Shown here piece by piece: positions 34,340-43,215 of a DNA stretch of 64,000 nt. Below the pieces are notes generated by a model that saw only the letters and a program-made list of their open reading frames with translations, was not told where the DNA came from and searched no databases. A program made the translations under genes and the position numbers. Origin of the DNA: an uncultured SAR86 cluster bacterium (GTDB lineage Bacteria > Pseudomonadota > Gammaproteobacteria > Magnimaribacterales > D2472); NCBI GenBank assembly GCA_902579825.1, contig CACHII010000001.1, positions 140,832 to 204,831 of the forward strand. Direction: 5' to 3'. How positions within the stretch are numbered: the stretch's first letter is position 1; each line of letters begins with the position of its first letter.

Positions 34340-35182
34340 TTATGATAATTTTTCTTCTGATTTTAGTATTCTAGTGAGTTGACGGCTCGAAGCAACTAAA
34401 TTTCCTTCTAAATCCCATATATTACAATCTTGTTCAAAGTATCCTTTATTAATATCAGAGGCTTTAAAGTCTGCATAAACCTCTGGTGTAGAGGGTAATT
34501 GTCTTATATGCGTTGTTAGGGTAATGGTCGGAATCCACCCCAGAGGACCATACTTATTTGATACCACAGGTGGGAGAATATCTGAATAAAAAGATAGGCA
34601 AAATTGATCAGGTGTTCCACCTTCCATTTCTAGAAACGCACAACATCTTGCTTCATTATTTTCATTGCCATCAGGCTCTCTATTCCACCAAGCATGATCT
34701 GGATGCACTAAGCATTCCAATTGTTGAATAAAAGCTGGTGTAAAGCCTTTTGAAATCTTATCGTAATTCATTTTTACATAGTCTTTTTTATCCTTATCTT
34801 TAAATATTTCAGGCAATGATTTTGACAAACCATCATATCCCTTCATAAATTCAAAATCAGAACAAGTTCCAGTAAAAGTAGTACATGTTTTACTATTTTG
34901 CTTCAACTTAACAATACCTGATGAGCTACCTTTACTGATTTTAAAAGTTTCAACTTCAAGCTCAAAAGGTGCTGCATCAATTCTATCTAAATATTGAACT
35001 GATGAGCTTATAGCAGTTGAATGAGGCAGTATGTTAGTTAATGCTTTGTGCATTACTGCCATTAAATATCCTCCATGAGGCGTATTACCAACAAAATAAT
35101 TAGTATTTGGATTGACTACAAACTTTTTATCTTCGGTATTCTCTAAGTTAATAGCATCTTGAAATCTTTCAAATTGATTCAT
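34340..35182 (-). CDS. double-hotdog acyl-CoA thioesterase family protein
   Basis: A 280-residue TesB-like (4HBT_3) protein. The first hotdog contains NYFVGNTPHGGYLMAVMHKAL, the family entry motif, and SSVQYLDRIDAAPFELEVE; the second contains TITLTTHIRQLPSTPEVYADF and ends DLEGNLVASSRQL. Such enzymes cleave acyl-CoA esters. It is the first gene of the seven-gene minus-strand operon, 23 bases before MoxR. The specific acyl chain is unknown. Confidence 0.85.
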   Translation of the reverse strand: MNQFERFQDAINLENTEDKKFVVNPNTNYFVGNTPHGGYLMAVMHKALTNILPHSTAISSSVQYLDRIDAAPFELEVETFKISKGSSSGIVKLKQNSKTCTTFTGTCSDFEFMKGYDGLSKSLPEIFKDKDKKDYVKMNYDKISKGFTPAFIQQLECLVHPDHAWWNREPDGNENNEARCCAFLEMEGGTPDQFCLSFYSDILPPVVSNKYGPLGWIPTITLTTHIRQLPSTPEVYADFKASDINKGYFEQDCNIWDLEGNLVASSRQLTRILKSEEKLS

Positions 35183-35236
35183 GATAAGTTAATTTTAGTT
35201 CATAATTTATATTATTAGAAATTAATACGGACAGAT

Positions 35237-36031
35237 ATGCATAAAATTGCTGACATAGCTTGTAACTTTACAAGTGATAGATTTGATAATGATTTAGATG
35301 AAGTTATTGAACGTGCTATTGCTAATAAAATTACAAAATTTGGTCTTATCTGTAGTCGATTAAGTGATCTAGATAAATTACTAGAAATATACAATCGATA
35401 TTCTAAAGATATATTCTTCACGATTGGAATACACCCCCATCACGCTAATGAAATCAATAAAGAATATTTAGAAAAGCTTAAAGAAGCAATAAACAAAAAC
35501 AATCCTCATGCTATTGGTGAAACTGGTTTAGATTTCTTTAGAAACTTATCTACCTATGAAGAACAAATATTTGCATTTGAGGAACAGATCAAAATAGCAA
35601 TTAAAACAAATAAGCCTCTTTTCCTGCATCAACGAGATTCACATGATGATTTTATAAAAATTCTAAGAAAGTACTCTTCAGATATTAATAAAGCTGTAGT
35701 TCATTGTTTTACCGGAACACAAAAACAATTAGATGACTATCTAGAATTAAATTGCTATATCGGTGTTACAGGTTGGATATGTGATGAGACAAGAAATACT
35801 GAACTTCGCAAAACTATTAAAAATATACCTTTAACTAAGCTAATGATTGAAACAGACTGTCCATATTTAATTCCAAAAAATCTTCCTAATAAGCCAAAAA
35901 ATAATAGAAATGAGCCTTATAATTTAAATCACATAGTTGCTGAAATTAGCATGCTTATGGATATTGGTGAGGATATTCTTAGAAAAGAAACTTTCAAAAA
36001 TACCAAAAAATTTTTTCTTAACAAAATCTAA
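35237..36031 (+). CDS. tatD: TatD-family metal-dependent deoxyribonuclease
   Basis: A 264-residue TIM-barrel hydrolase with IGIHPHHANE, AIGETGLDFFRN (metal-bridging Glu), PLFLHQRDSHDDF, VVHCFTGT and IETDCPYLIPK, all TatD-family metal-site motifs. The N-terminal motif is DIACNFTSDRFDND, where E. coli TatD reads DIGVNLTS, so it belongs with TatD rather than YcfH or YjjV. TatD is a 3'-5' exodeoxyribonuclease implicated in DNA repair. The convergent lipoprotein gene ends 8 bases away. Confidence 0.9.
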   Translation: MHKIADIACNFTSDRFDNDLDEVIERAIANKITKFGLICSRLSDLDKLLEIYNRYSKDIFFTIGIHPHHANEINKEYLEKLKEAINKNNPHAIGETGLDFFRNLSTYEEQIFAFEEQIKIAIKTNKPLFLHQRDSHDDFIKILRKYSSDINKAVVHCFTGTQKQLDDYLELNCYIGVTGWICDETRNTELRKTIKNIPLTKLMIETDCPYLIPKNLPNKPKNNRNEPYNLNHIVAEISMLMDIGEDILRKETFKNTKKFFLNKI

Positions 36032-36039
36032 ATCAAAAT

Positions 36040-36615
36040 TTAATCTTTCTTTATCCATGTACCTTTGAATGTTTTATCTAGTGAGGATATAGGTATTTCA
36101 GTTTTAAATTTTTTTGAAGGGCAACACAGAGCATCTCCATCTCTAAGTTTATGACCTTTAAAGATTAAATTATTTTTTTTCTTAGCAACATACTCACTAT
36201 TTAGAGCATAAGTCCTCGATCCAACGTGTGAAAAGCTATGTGCTGTAAATGAAGGTTCAGTTTCTTTATGATGAGTATTTTCTGCAATAGCAGTAAAAAG
36301 ATATTGACCTACATCACCGGTACCTCCACAGCTAGTGTATTCAAAAATCATAAATATTAACAAGTCTTGTAAACCGTCATCATTTATATCCAATAAGTGA
36401 TATTTTCTTGCAGCTTCATATTCTCCACCACACACACCAAACTCGTTCGAGCTTCTTGATTCATATATTTGCTTTGTTCCTATTGCAACAACATCGTTCA
36501 TATAAAGCTTTCCATCTAAATCTTGAATATAATCTGATTTTGTTTTTGTACATGAATATAAAAAAAATGATAAAACAAATAGAGAAGCTATATTGAACTT
36601 TTTTAAACTAGTCAT
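36040..36615 (-). CDS. hypothetical lipoprotein
   Basis: A 191-residue protein with a lipoprotein signal peptide; the lipobox is LYSC with the cysteine at about 22. The mature part has the calcium-loop-like segment DINDDGLQDLLIF near 75-87, as in FG-GAP or EF-hand-like repeats, and several cysteines (GVCGGE, SCGGTG, LCCPSK) that could form disulfides. I recognise no family. It lies 18 bases after the CaiB-type gene and may be its co-transcribed neighbour. Confidence 0.7.
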   Translation of the reverse strand: MTSLKKFNIASLFVLSFFLYSCTKTKSDYIQDLDGKLYMNDVVAIGTKQIYESRSSNEFGVCGGEYEAARKYHLLDINDDGLQDLLIFMIFEYTSCGGTGDVGQYLFTAIAENTHHKETEPSFTAHSFSHVGSRTYALNSEYVAKKKNNLIFKGHKLRDGDALCCPSKKFKTEIPISSLDKTFKGTWIKKD

Positions 36616-36633
36616 AATTCAAAAAATTGAGGT

Positions 36634-37734
36634 TTATAATACATCTTTAGATAAGTTAAATTCATTACAAATATCATCCAAATCTGTCCCAACCTTTTTT
36701 GCATTATGTTTCACCTTTTGTTGAGTTTTAGAATATCTTGGTGAGGCGTTTGGTTGATTAAATCCATCAATGGTAGTAAATGCATCTCGTGCAAGATTGT
36801 GAGGATGTTCTTGAGCTTCTTCCATGCTCAAAACTGGTGAAACACATGCATCACTATCTGAAAATATTTCAACCCATTCAGATCTAGATTTTAATTTAAT
36901 TTGTAAAGCCATTTTTTCTTTTAACTCTGGCCATAAATCTTTATTGTGTTGGTCTTTGTATTTCTCATCATCAATTTCTAGCTTATCTAGGAGTTCGGAA
37001 TAAAATTGAGGTTCTATAGATCCCACTGCTATATATTTATTATCTGAACATTCATAGGTATCGTAAAAGTGTGCAAACCCATCAAGCAAGTTAGACTCTC
37101 TGCTATCTTCCCAGTGACCCATTTCTTTTAATGAATAAAAAAATGACATTAAAGAAAGTGATCCATCTACCATAGCTGAATCAACTACCTGCCCTTCACC
37201 AGTCTTAAGAGCGTGAATTAGGCCAGAAACAATACCAAAAGCTAAATGCATCCCACCTCCCCCATAATCTCCAATGAGATTTAGTGGAGGTATAGGATTG
37301 GAATCTTTTCTTCCTATAGAGTTAAGAGCTCCAGAAAGACTTATATAATTTATATCATGACCTGCAAGTTTGGCCATAGGTCCTTCCTGACCCCAGCCTG
37401 TCATTCGACCATACACCAGTTTAGGATTTACTTTGAAACACTCATCAGGCCCTAAACCTAACTTCTCCATAACCCCAGGTCTAAAACCTTCAAAAACAAC
37501 ATCAACCTGACCTATTAATTTTAATAACTCTTTGACTGATTCTTTATTTTTCAAGTCAGTAGTAATAGTTCTTTTAGATCGATTATGAATATCGAACTTA
37601 TTCTCTAAACCTTCGGTTTCTTTTCTGCTAATCCTTATTACATCTGCACCTAAGTCTGCTAGTAACATTCCACAGTAAGGGCCAGGGCCTATTCCTGAGA
37701 ACTCAACAATTTTTATACCTTGTAATGGACCCAT
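36634..37734 (-). CDS. CaiB/BaiF family CoA transferase or alpha-methylacyl-CoA racemase
   Basis: A 366-residue protein opening MGPLQGIKIVEFSGIGPGPYC and containing LADLGADVIRI, RSKRTITTDLK, FRPGVMEKLGLGPDE and YGRMTGWGQEGP. In alpha-methylacyl-CoA racemase the catalytic histidine sits in a GHDINYI motif and the aspartate in a LIGDYGGGG motif; both are present here (about residues 124 and 154). This favours racemase (AMACR) over carnitine or formyl-CoA transferase. It follows the RND exporter by 9 bases. Confidence 0.85.
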   Translation of the reverse strand: MGPLQGIKIVEFSGIGPGPYCGMLLADLGADVIRISRKETEGLENKFDIHNRSKRTITTDLKNKESVKELLKLIGQVDVVFEGFRPGVMEKLGLGPDECFKVNPKLVYGRMTGWGQEGPMAKLAGHDINYISLSGALNSIGRKDSNPIPPLNLIGDYGGGGMHLAFGIVSGLIHALKTGEGQVVDSAMVDGSLSLMSFFYSLKEMGHWEDSRESNLLDGFAHFYDTYECSDNKYIAVGSIEPQFYSELLDKLEIDDEKYKDQHNKDLWPELKEKMALQIKLKSRSEWVEIFSDSDACVSPVLSMEEAQEHPHNLARDAFTTIDGFNQPNASPRYSKTQQKVKHNAKKVGTDLDDICNEFNLSKDVL

Positions 37735-37743
37735 ATGATTATA

Positions 37744-40263
37744 TTATTGAAAAACTTTGTATTTTACTAATAGATTAGGAAGCACTGTTAAAGATGTAAC
37801 AAATGCTAACACCATTGCAAGGGATGTAAATAATCCAAATAAAACGGTTGGAAAGAAATTGGATAATGAAAGAATACAAAAACCAGCTGCTATTGTTGTT
37901 GCCGTATAAAAAATAGCTCTTCCTGTTGTTGTATGTGCATTTTCAAGAGCTTTTTCAACGGAGTTTGTTTTCTTTAATTCCTTCTTATATCTATAAATAT
38001 AATGAATAGTATTATCAACTGCCATTCCAACACTTATCGCTGCAACAGTGATAGTCATTATGTCTAAAGGTATTTTTAGCAAGCCTAGTAATCCCATCAC
38101 TGAAGAAGCTACAAAAACATTAGGTATTAACCCAATCACCATAACTTTGAATGATTTAAAGATTAGGAACAACATAATTGAAATAACAGCAAAAACAATT
38201 AACAAAGAACCTATTTGAGACTGAAATAAAGATTGAAGCATATTGTTATAGAGAACAGCCAAACCAGTGATTTCATATTGGTCTGGTTTTAAATTAAATT
38301 CATTTTGAAGGTCATAGTTAATTTTTTCTAATAGTTCGTTTCTATTTAAATTAGCTGCAGACTCATTTACTCTTGTGGAGATTCTTACAACAGAATCATC
38401 TTTGTTGATATAAGAATATAGCAAAGTTTCTCTAATATCTTCAGGTAAAACAGATCTCAGTAAAGCTAATTCAAGATCATTTAAATCTTCACCATTATTA
38501 ATTTCTCTTGCTAATTTAATACCACTAGCAACACTAAGTACTTTTCCTATTTCGGGAATAGAATCTAAATAATCATGGATGTCTTCAAGTGTTTTTAAAG
38601 AATAAGTATTCCACCAATAACCAGAAGCATCACTGGTCATGTCTTCAAATAAATCATCTTCAAATAAATCATCAAAAGAGAACTCATTTGCCATAATAAT
38701 GACATTGGTTACAACATTTTCTACCACTGACTTTTCTGGTATATCAGCTTCTGTAGGCTCACTAATAATGATATCAAGCGTTGCAGTTCCGCCTAGCTTT
38801 GAATCTATCTCATACATACCCTGATATATTTCAGTCTCTTTATCAAAATAGTCTATAAATCTATTTTCTACTTCCAGCTTAGAAACTCCATATGAAAAAA
38901 TAATAAATACAATAATAAAGGTAGAACCAATAACCGTTTTATTATTATTTGAGAAAGTTAATATCCAAGAGGTTATCTTATGAAGCGAAAGGTAATCTTT
39001 TGTATTAATTTTACTGACTAAATACAGAGCACATGGTAAAAAGGTAAAGGTAAGAATAAAAGCTATAGATATACCAAAAGCCATCATTTTGCCAAATTCA
39101 ATAACTGGTTTTAATTCACCAAAAGTTAATGAAAGAAATGCAACAGCTGTAGTGAGAGCTGCAAAAAAACATGGAGCAAACATCTGGCCATATCCTTCAA
39201 TAATGGCATTTCTCAAATTCTTTTCTTTTTTAATCTCATTTATTTTTACTAAAAGATGCACTGTTAACGAAATAGTTAAAATTAAAAGTAATGCAATAAA
39301 ATTTGATGATACGACACTAATTTTCCAATCCATGAATCCAAGAAATCCTGCTGTAATGAAGGTAGCTAAAAATGCATTTAGCAATGGCAACAATACATAC
39401 CAGAAAGAACCAAAAAATAAGTACAACATAAGCGCAAATATAATTGCTACTGCTGTACCGAAAATAACTAAATCAGATTCAATATATTCCATCATATCTG
39501 TAGCAATCATTGATGGTCCACCAAGATAAATTGTTGCCTCATCTCTGTATATATCGAGAGTTTGTCTTATCTCTGCAATAAGTAATTTGTTAAATTCAGA
39601 TTCTTGATTATTTATCTCACTAATCCGTGTATTAATATTTTCTAGATCATTTTGTAATTGGTTAATAGTTTTGCTTGTTAGAGGTTCTCTTGAATCAAGT
39701 TTTTCTAGAATCTCATATCTTGAATTTATAAGCTGGCTGTATTCCTTGTTACCTTTTAACACAACTTGCATTGCAGTGGTTTTACCGTCATTGCTGATAA
39801 TTAATTCTTTATAAATTGGATTATTAATTATCTCTTCTTTGGCAAGATTTAAATCAACCTCTGGATCTGTAAGATTTTTTAAATTATCTGATACTTCACT
39901 TAATCCCACTCTGGGTTGAAAAAATATAGGAGCATCTAATATTGATAAAACAGAATCCACTCCATCAATATTTTTTAAGTCGTTCTCTAGTTGTGAGATT
40001 TTTTTTAAGGAATATTCAGAAAAAAGCTCATTTTTTGGTTCATAGGTAACAATTAAAAAACTGGAATCTCCAAATTCATCTTCCGCCTCACGATAGGTTT
40101 TTAAGGATTCATCACTTTCAAGTACTAACGCGTCAGATGATGCATCAAGTTTAAAATTACTAAGACCGACAGATGTAATTATTGTTAATGTAAAAACTAA
40201 TAACAAAATTAATAGATATCTATCTAATAAAAAGTTTCCTATATTTTTAAGATCGATTCTCAT
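37744..40263 (-). CDS. RND/MMPL-family exporter
   Basis: An 839-residue inner-membrane protein with 12 spans in two repeats: one span, a large periplasmic loop (about 35-255) and five spans, then the same arrangement again from about 440. The second repeat carries MAVDNTIHYIYRYKKEL, where the aspartate is the expected proton-relay residue. A long predicted coiled coil lies near 205-225. The MMPL/HAE3 type usually exports lipids or fatty compounds. Its ATG overlaps the BolA stop (ATGA), and the CaiB-type gene follows, so an acyl-lipid role is plausible but unproven. Confidence 0.85.
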   Translation of the reverse strand: MRIDLKNIGNFLLDRYLLILLLVFTLTIITSVGLSNFKLDASSDALVLESDESLKTYREAEDEFGDSSFLIVTYEPKNELFSEYSLKKISQLENDLKNIDGVDSVLSILDAPIFFQPRVGLSEVSDNLKNLTDPEVDLNLAKEEIINNPIYKELIISNDGKTTAMQVVLKGNKEYSQLINSRYEILEKLDSREPLTSKTINQLQNDLENINTRISEINNQESEFNKLLIAEIRQTLDIYRDEATIYLGGPSMIATDMMEYIESDLVIFGTAVAIIFALMLYLFFGSFWYVLLPLLNAFLATFITAGFLGFMDWKISVVSSNFIALLLILTISLTVHLLVKINEIKKEKNLRNAIIEGYGQMFAPCFFAALTTAVAFLSLTFGELKPVIEFGKMMAFGISIAFILTFTFLPCALYLVSKINTKDYLSLHKITSWILTFSNNNKTVIGSTFIIVFIIFSYGVSKLEVENRFIDYFDKETEIYQGMYEIDSKLGGTATLDIIISEPTEADIPEKSVVENVVTNVIIMANEFSFDDLFEDDLFEDMTSDASGYWWNTYSLKTLEDIHDYLDSIPEIGKVLSVASGIKLAREINNGEDLNDLELALLRSVLPEDIRETLLYSYINKDDSVVRISTRVNESAANLNRNELLEKINYDLQNEFNLKPDQYEITGLAVLYNNMLQSLFQSQIGSLLIVFAVISIMLFLIFKSFKVMVIGLIPNVFVASSVMGLLGLLKIPLDIMTITVAAISVGMAVDNTIHYIYRYKKELKKTNSVEKALENAHTTTGRAIFYTATTIAAGFCILSLSNFFPTVLFGLFTSLAMVLAFVTSLTVLPNLLVKYKVFQ

Positions 40264-40565
40264 TTCTTATTTGCACAATTTGGCGAATCTAAAATAATTG
40301 GATTTTTTGAGTATTCAGCTTCATCGAAGCTATTGATGGATAAAGCATGAATTTGCTTCATTATATCTTCTAATGATTTGTAAATAATTTGATGTCTTTT
40401 TACTTGGCTTATATTGTTAAAAGAATCACTAACTATTACTAATTTAAAATGTGTTTCAGAGTCTTTTGGAACGCTATGCATATAGCTTTCATTAACAATC
40501 TTAAGAACGCTTGGATTAAAATCCTCAATTAATGTTTCTTTAATGCTGTCTTGAATTTTGCTCAT
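40260..40565 (-). CDS. BolA-family protein
   Basis: A 101-residue BolA fold. It has the N-terminal helix KIQDSIKETLIEDFNPS, the motif NESYMHSVPKDSETHFKLVIVSDSFNNISQVKRHQIIYKSL with the conserved His in HFK and the RH near 56, and a C-terminal helix. BolA proteins partner the CGFS glutaredoxin (grxD at 12581) through a shared Fe-S cluster. The Asp/Asn-rich tail with one cysteine is not conserved in the family. It is within an operon with the HPP protein and RND exporter. Confidence 0.9.
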   Translation of the reverse strand: MSKIQDSIKETLIEDFNPSVLKIVNESYMHSVPKDSETHFKLVIVSDSFNNISQVKRHQIIYKSLEDIMKQIHALSINSFDEAEYSKNPIILDSPNCANKK

Positions 40566-40577
40566 TTTTAGAATTTA

Positions 40578-41036
40578 CTATCTATTCCAAATTTTGTTAT
40601 AAATTAATGCAAAAATTACAATAAATGATGCTCCTATAGCAACAGGCATTATAACGAATTCAAAGGTTTTTGCGCCCAATATAGCAATAATGGGGTTTGC
40701 ACCTGCTGGTGGATGAACTGTATTAGTTAGTTGCATCGCCATAATTGCCAAAGCAAGTCCTAAAGCAATAGAAAGTGAAGTATTTTCAAAGAAATAAAAC
40801 ATTAAAACGCCTGAAGAAGCAGATAATACATGCCCAAAAAAAACATTCCTAGGACTGGCCAAAGGACTATCATGAACTGCCATTACTAAAACTAGACTTG
40901 CACCAAAAGGCGGAATGAGCCAAATATTAGATTTATCAATGGTATTGAAGTATGCAATTAAAAACATACATAAAAATGCACCAAATGATGATATTAAAAT
41001 ATTTTTAATATTGTCTGATAAAAAATTATGTTTCAT
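40578..41036 (-). CDS. HPP-family membrane protein
   Basis: A 152-residue inner-membrane protein with four to five spans. The family motif TVHPPAGANPIIAILG is at about 106-121 and LIPPFGASLVLVM at about 38-50. HPP proteins in plants and cyanobacteria transport nitrite, but most bacterial members are unstudied. Nothing nearby suggests nitrite metabolism. It precedes BolA by 12 bases. Confidence 0.82.
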   Translation of the reverse strand: MKHNFLSDNIKNILISSFGAFLCMFLIAYFNTIDKSNIWLIPPFGASLVLVMAVHDSPLASPRNVFFGHVLSASSGVLMFYFFENTSLSIALGLALAIMAMQLTNTVHPPAGANPIIAILGAKTFEFVIMPVAIGASFIVIFALIYNKIWNR

Positions 41037-41075
41037 ATAGTTATAGATTAACCTTTTTTAATATTTTTATAAATT

Positions 41076-41267
41076 TTAACCATCTAAATCAGGATTCTTA
41101 TCAATTTCATTTATTAAGCTAACTACCCTTTCCCACTTCAACCATTCTTTATTATTTAACTCTGCAGCGTATTCGGCTGCTCTTAACATTGCTACAGCTT
41201 CAGCATCATCACCGTATTGAGATATCAAAGTAATTGCTAAATTTTTAAGTTCTTTTTCATTATCCAT
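41076..41267 (-). CDS. small conserved-looking hypothetical protein
   Basis: A 63-residue acidic helical protein, MDNEKELKNLAITLISQYG at the start, then DAEAVAMLRAAEYAAEL and NKEWLKWERVVSLINEI. Similar short, helical, acidic proteins occur in other marine Proteobacteria, but I know no function. An AGGAT-like site precedes the ATG. The coding frame fills its interval, and the amphipathic pattern is regular, which supports a real gene. Confidence 0.6.
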   Translation of the reverse strand: MDNEKELKNLAITLISQYGDDAEAVAMLRAAEYAAELNNKEWLKWERVVSLINEIDKNPDLDG

Positions 41268-41335
41268 CTAAACACAATCCTTAAACAACAAGCTAACCTA
41301 TGTATAATTCTGAGTATATATAATAATAAATAAGA

Positions 41336-42247
41336 ATGAATATACTTTGGATAAAAGACAATAATATTGGTCATGAAAAACAAGTAAAGGTTTTGCTTGA
41401 TGAATTATCAAAAACTCGCGATATTAATGTTATACAAATAAATGTAAAAGGATTTCATCCATTTTTTAAATATGTAGATCCTGTTGAAGAAAATTTATTT
41501 GATTTAATAATCGGTGCTGGTCACAAAACTTATTCATTTATTATAGATATAAAAAAATCTCAAAAAAAAAGCTGCAAAACTGTTGCGATATTAACTCCAA
41601 GCTTTAATAAAGATAAGTTTGATCTTATTTGTGCTCCAGCACATGATCAAAATAAATTTAATAACTCAAATAATGTTATTTTTTTTGAAGGATCTTTAGC
41701 TAAAGTTTCATTAGATGAAGCAGATGAAAATATTATCCTCGTAGCCATTGGTGGAAAAAGTAAACATTATTATTTCGATGAAGACTCAATATTAAATCAA
41801 ATTGAATATTTTCTTTCTATATATCCTGATAAAGAATATTACGTATTTAATTCTAAAAGAACTCCTGTATCAATGAATAATAAAATAGCTAAATTAGCTG
41901 AGACAAAAGAGATAATTTTTTGTGATTATAAGAATAATGATATTTCTTTTGAGTCCATTCTTCATAAATCATCTGCTAAATTAATTACAAGAGATAGTGT
42001 AAACATGATTTTTGAAAGCCTATCTTGCAAAGGTAATACATATTTAATTGATATGAAGATCAAAAATAAAATGAACAAAGTTGTTAAAACTGTTAACAAT
42101 CTTATCGAGCAAAAAAAAATTGGATATATTGAGCAGTCTGATATGGTTGATGGATTATCTACAATCAAAATACATAAACAAAATGTCTACAATGATGTTT
42201 TTGCTGAAGTTGAAAAAGTAGCTTATAAATTAAATCAATTAATATGA
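41336..42247 (+). CDS. ELM1/DUF1022-family putative glycosyltransferase-like protein
   Basis: A 303-residue protein related to the mitochondrial-fission ELM1 family. Landmarks are ILWIKDNNIGHEKQVKVLLDEL, DLIIGAGHKT, ICAPAHDQ, and VAIGGKSKHYYFDEDSI; the C-terminal half has the glycosyltransferase-B-like ITRDSVNMIFESLSCKGNTYLID. Bacterial members occur with LPS or cell-surface genes, as here beside two group 4 glycosyltransferases. It overlaps the next gene in an ATGA. Confidence 0.8.
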   Translation: MNILWIKDNNIGHEKQVKVLLDELSKTRDINVIQINVKGFHPFFKYVDPVEENLFDLIIGAGHKTYSFIIDIKKSQKKSCKTVAILTPSFNKDKFDLICAPAHDQNKFNNSNNVIFFEGSLAKVSLDEADENIILVAIGGKSKHYYFDEDSILNQIEYFLSIYPDKEYYVFNSKRTPVSMNNKIAKLAETKEIIFCDYKNNDISFESILHKSSAKLITRDSVNMIFESLSCKGNTYLIDMKIKNKMNKVVKTVNNLIEQKKIGYIEQSDMVDGLSTIKIHKQNVYNDVFAEVEKVAYKLNQLI

Positions 42248-43215
42248 AGGTTGTTCACTTAGTATTGAGTAATTCTTTTGCAGGTATAGAGCAGCATGTT
42301 AATGAGCTCTTAATAAACATTAATAATGTAGACACAATTCTTATATGTAATGAATCAATCGCAAAAAAATTTGATTCGAGAATATCAACTATAAAAATTA
42401 AAAACATTGGGAGAAGATCTTTTTTTGGGAAATATAAACTAAAGAAGCTATTAAATAATATTGCACCCGATATAGTCCACACTCATGGAAGTAAAACCAC
42501 ATCAATTGTTAAATCAATTAATAAGAATGCCTATAAACATATAGCTACAGTTCATGGCATAAAAAAAGACATTAAAGTCTATGAATCTGCTGATTTTGTA
42601 ATTGGTGTAAGTGAAAATGCAGTTTCTCGTATAAATACCAATAAAAAGGTTATTACTAATTGGTGGCAACCAAATCTTAAAAAAATTGAATCTAGTAAAA
42701 AAGAATTTGCATTAGCTGTTGGAAGATTAGAGAAAGTAAAAGGTTTTGATCTCTTAATTTCTGCATGGAAAAATATTAAAACTAATTTAGTAATTATTGG
42801 ATCGGGGCAAGAAAAAGAAAGTCTTACAAAATTAATTGAGAAATTTAATCTTAGCAATAAAATTAAAATAATTGGTGAGATTGAATCTGATGAGCTCAAT
42901 AATTATTACAATAAAGCTTCAGTTTTGATTATTTCATCAATTAATGAAGGTGGTCCTAGAGTAGCACTTGAAGCTTTATTCTTAAAGATACCTGTTCTCT
43001 CTACAAATGTTGGCCATATGAATCAAATTTTTCCAGATGAATTCCTAGCAGAAAAAAATAATCTTGCATCATTAACGAAATTACTAGAAGAGTATGTTGA
43101 TAATATAGATTTATTAAAACAGGATGCAATTTTTAAATATATAGAGGATGAATTTTCTGTCTCGGAAAAAGCTATGCAAACTGTATCTGTTTATGAAGAT
43201 GTTTTACAAAGTTGA
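42244..43215 (+). CDS. glycosyltransferase, GT4 type
   Basis: A 323-residue GT-B-fold enzyme. The N-domain starts VVHLVLSNSFAGIEQHVNELL and contains PDIVHTHGSKTT. The C-domain starts FALAVGRLEKVKGFDLLISAWK, and the nucleotide-sugar site is SSINEGGPRVALEALFLKIPVLSTNVGH, with the ExxxxxxxE pattern of GT4. It is probably cytoplasmic and builds LPS core or a surface glycan. Its end overlaps the convergent glycosyltransferase by 25 bases. Confidence 0.87.
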   Translation: MKVVHLVLSNSFAGIEQHVNELLININNVDTILICNESIAKKFDSRISTIKIKNIGRRSFFGKYKLKKLLNNIAPDIVHTHGSKTTSIVKSINKNAYKHIATVHGIKKDIKVYESADFVIGVSENAVSRINTNKKVITNWWQPNLKKIESSKKEFALAVGRLEKVKGFDLLISAWKNIKTNLVIIGSGQEKESLTKLIEKFNLSNKIKIIGEIESDELNNYYNKASVLIISSINEGGPRVALEALFLKIPVLSTNVGHMNQIFPDEFLAEKNNLASLTKLLEEYVDNIDLLKQDAIFKYIEDEFSVSEKAMQTVSVYEDVLQS

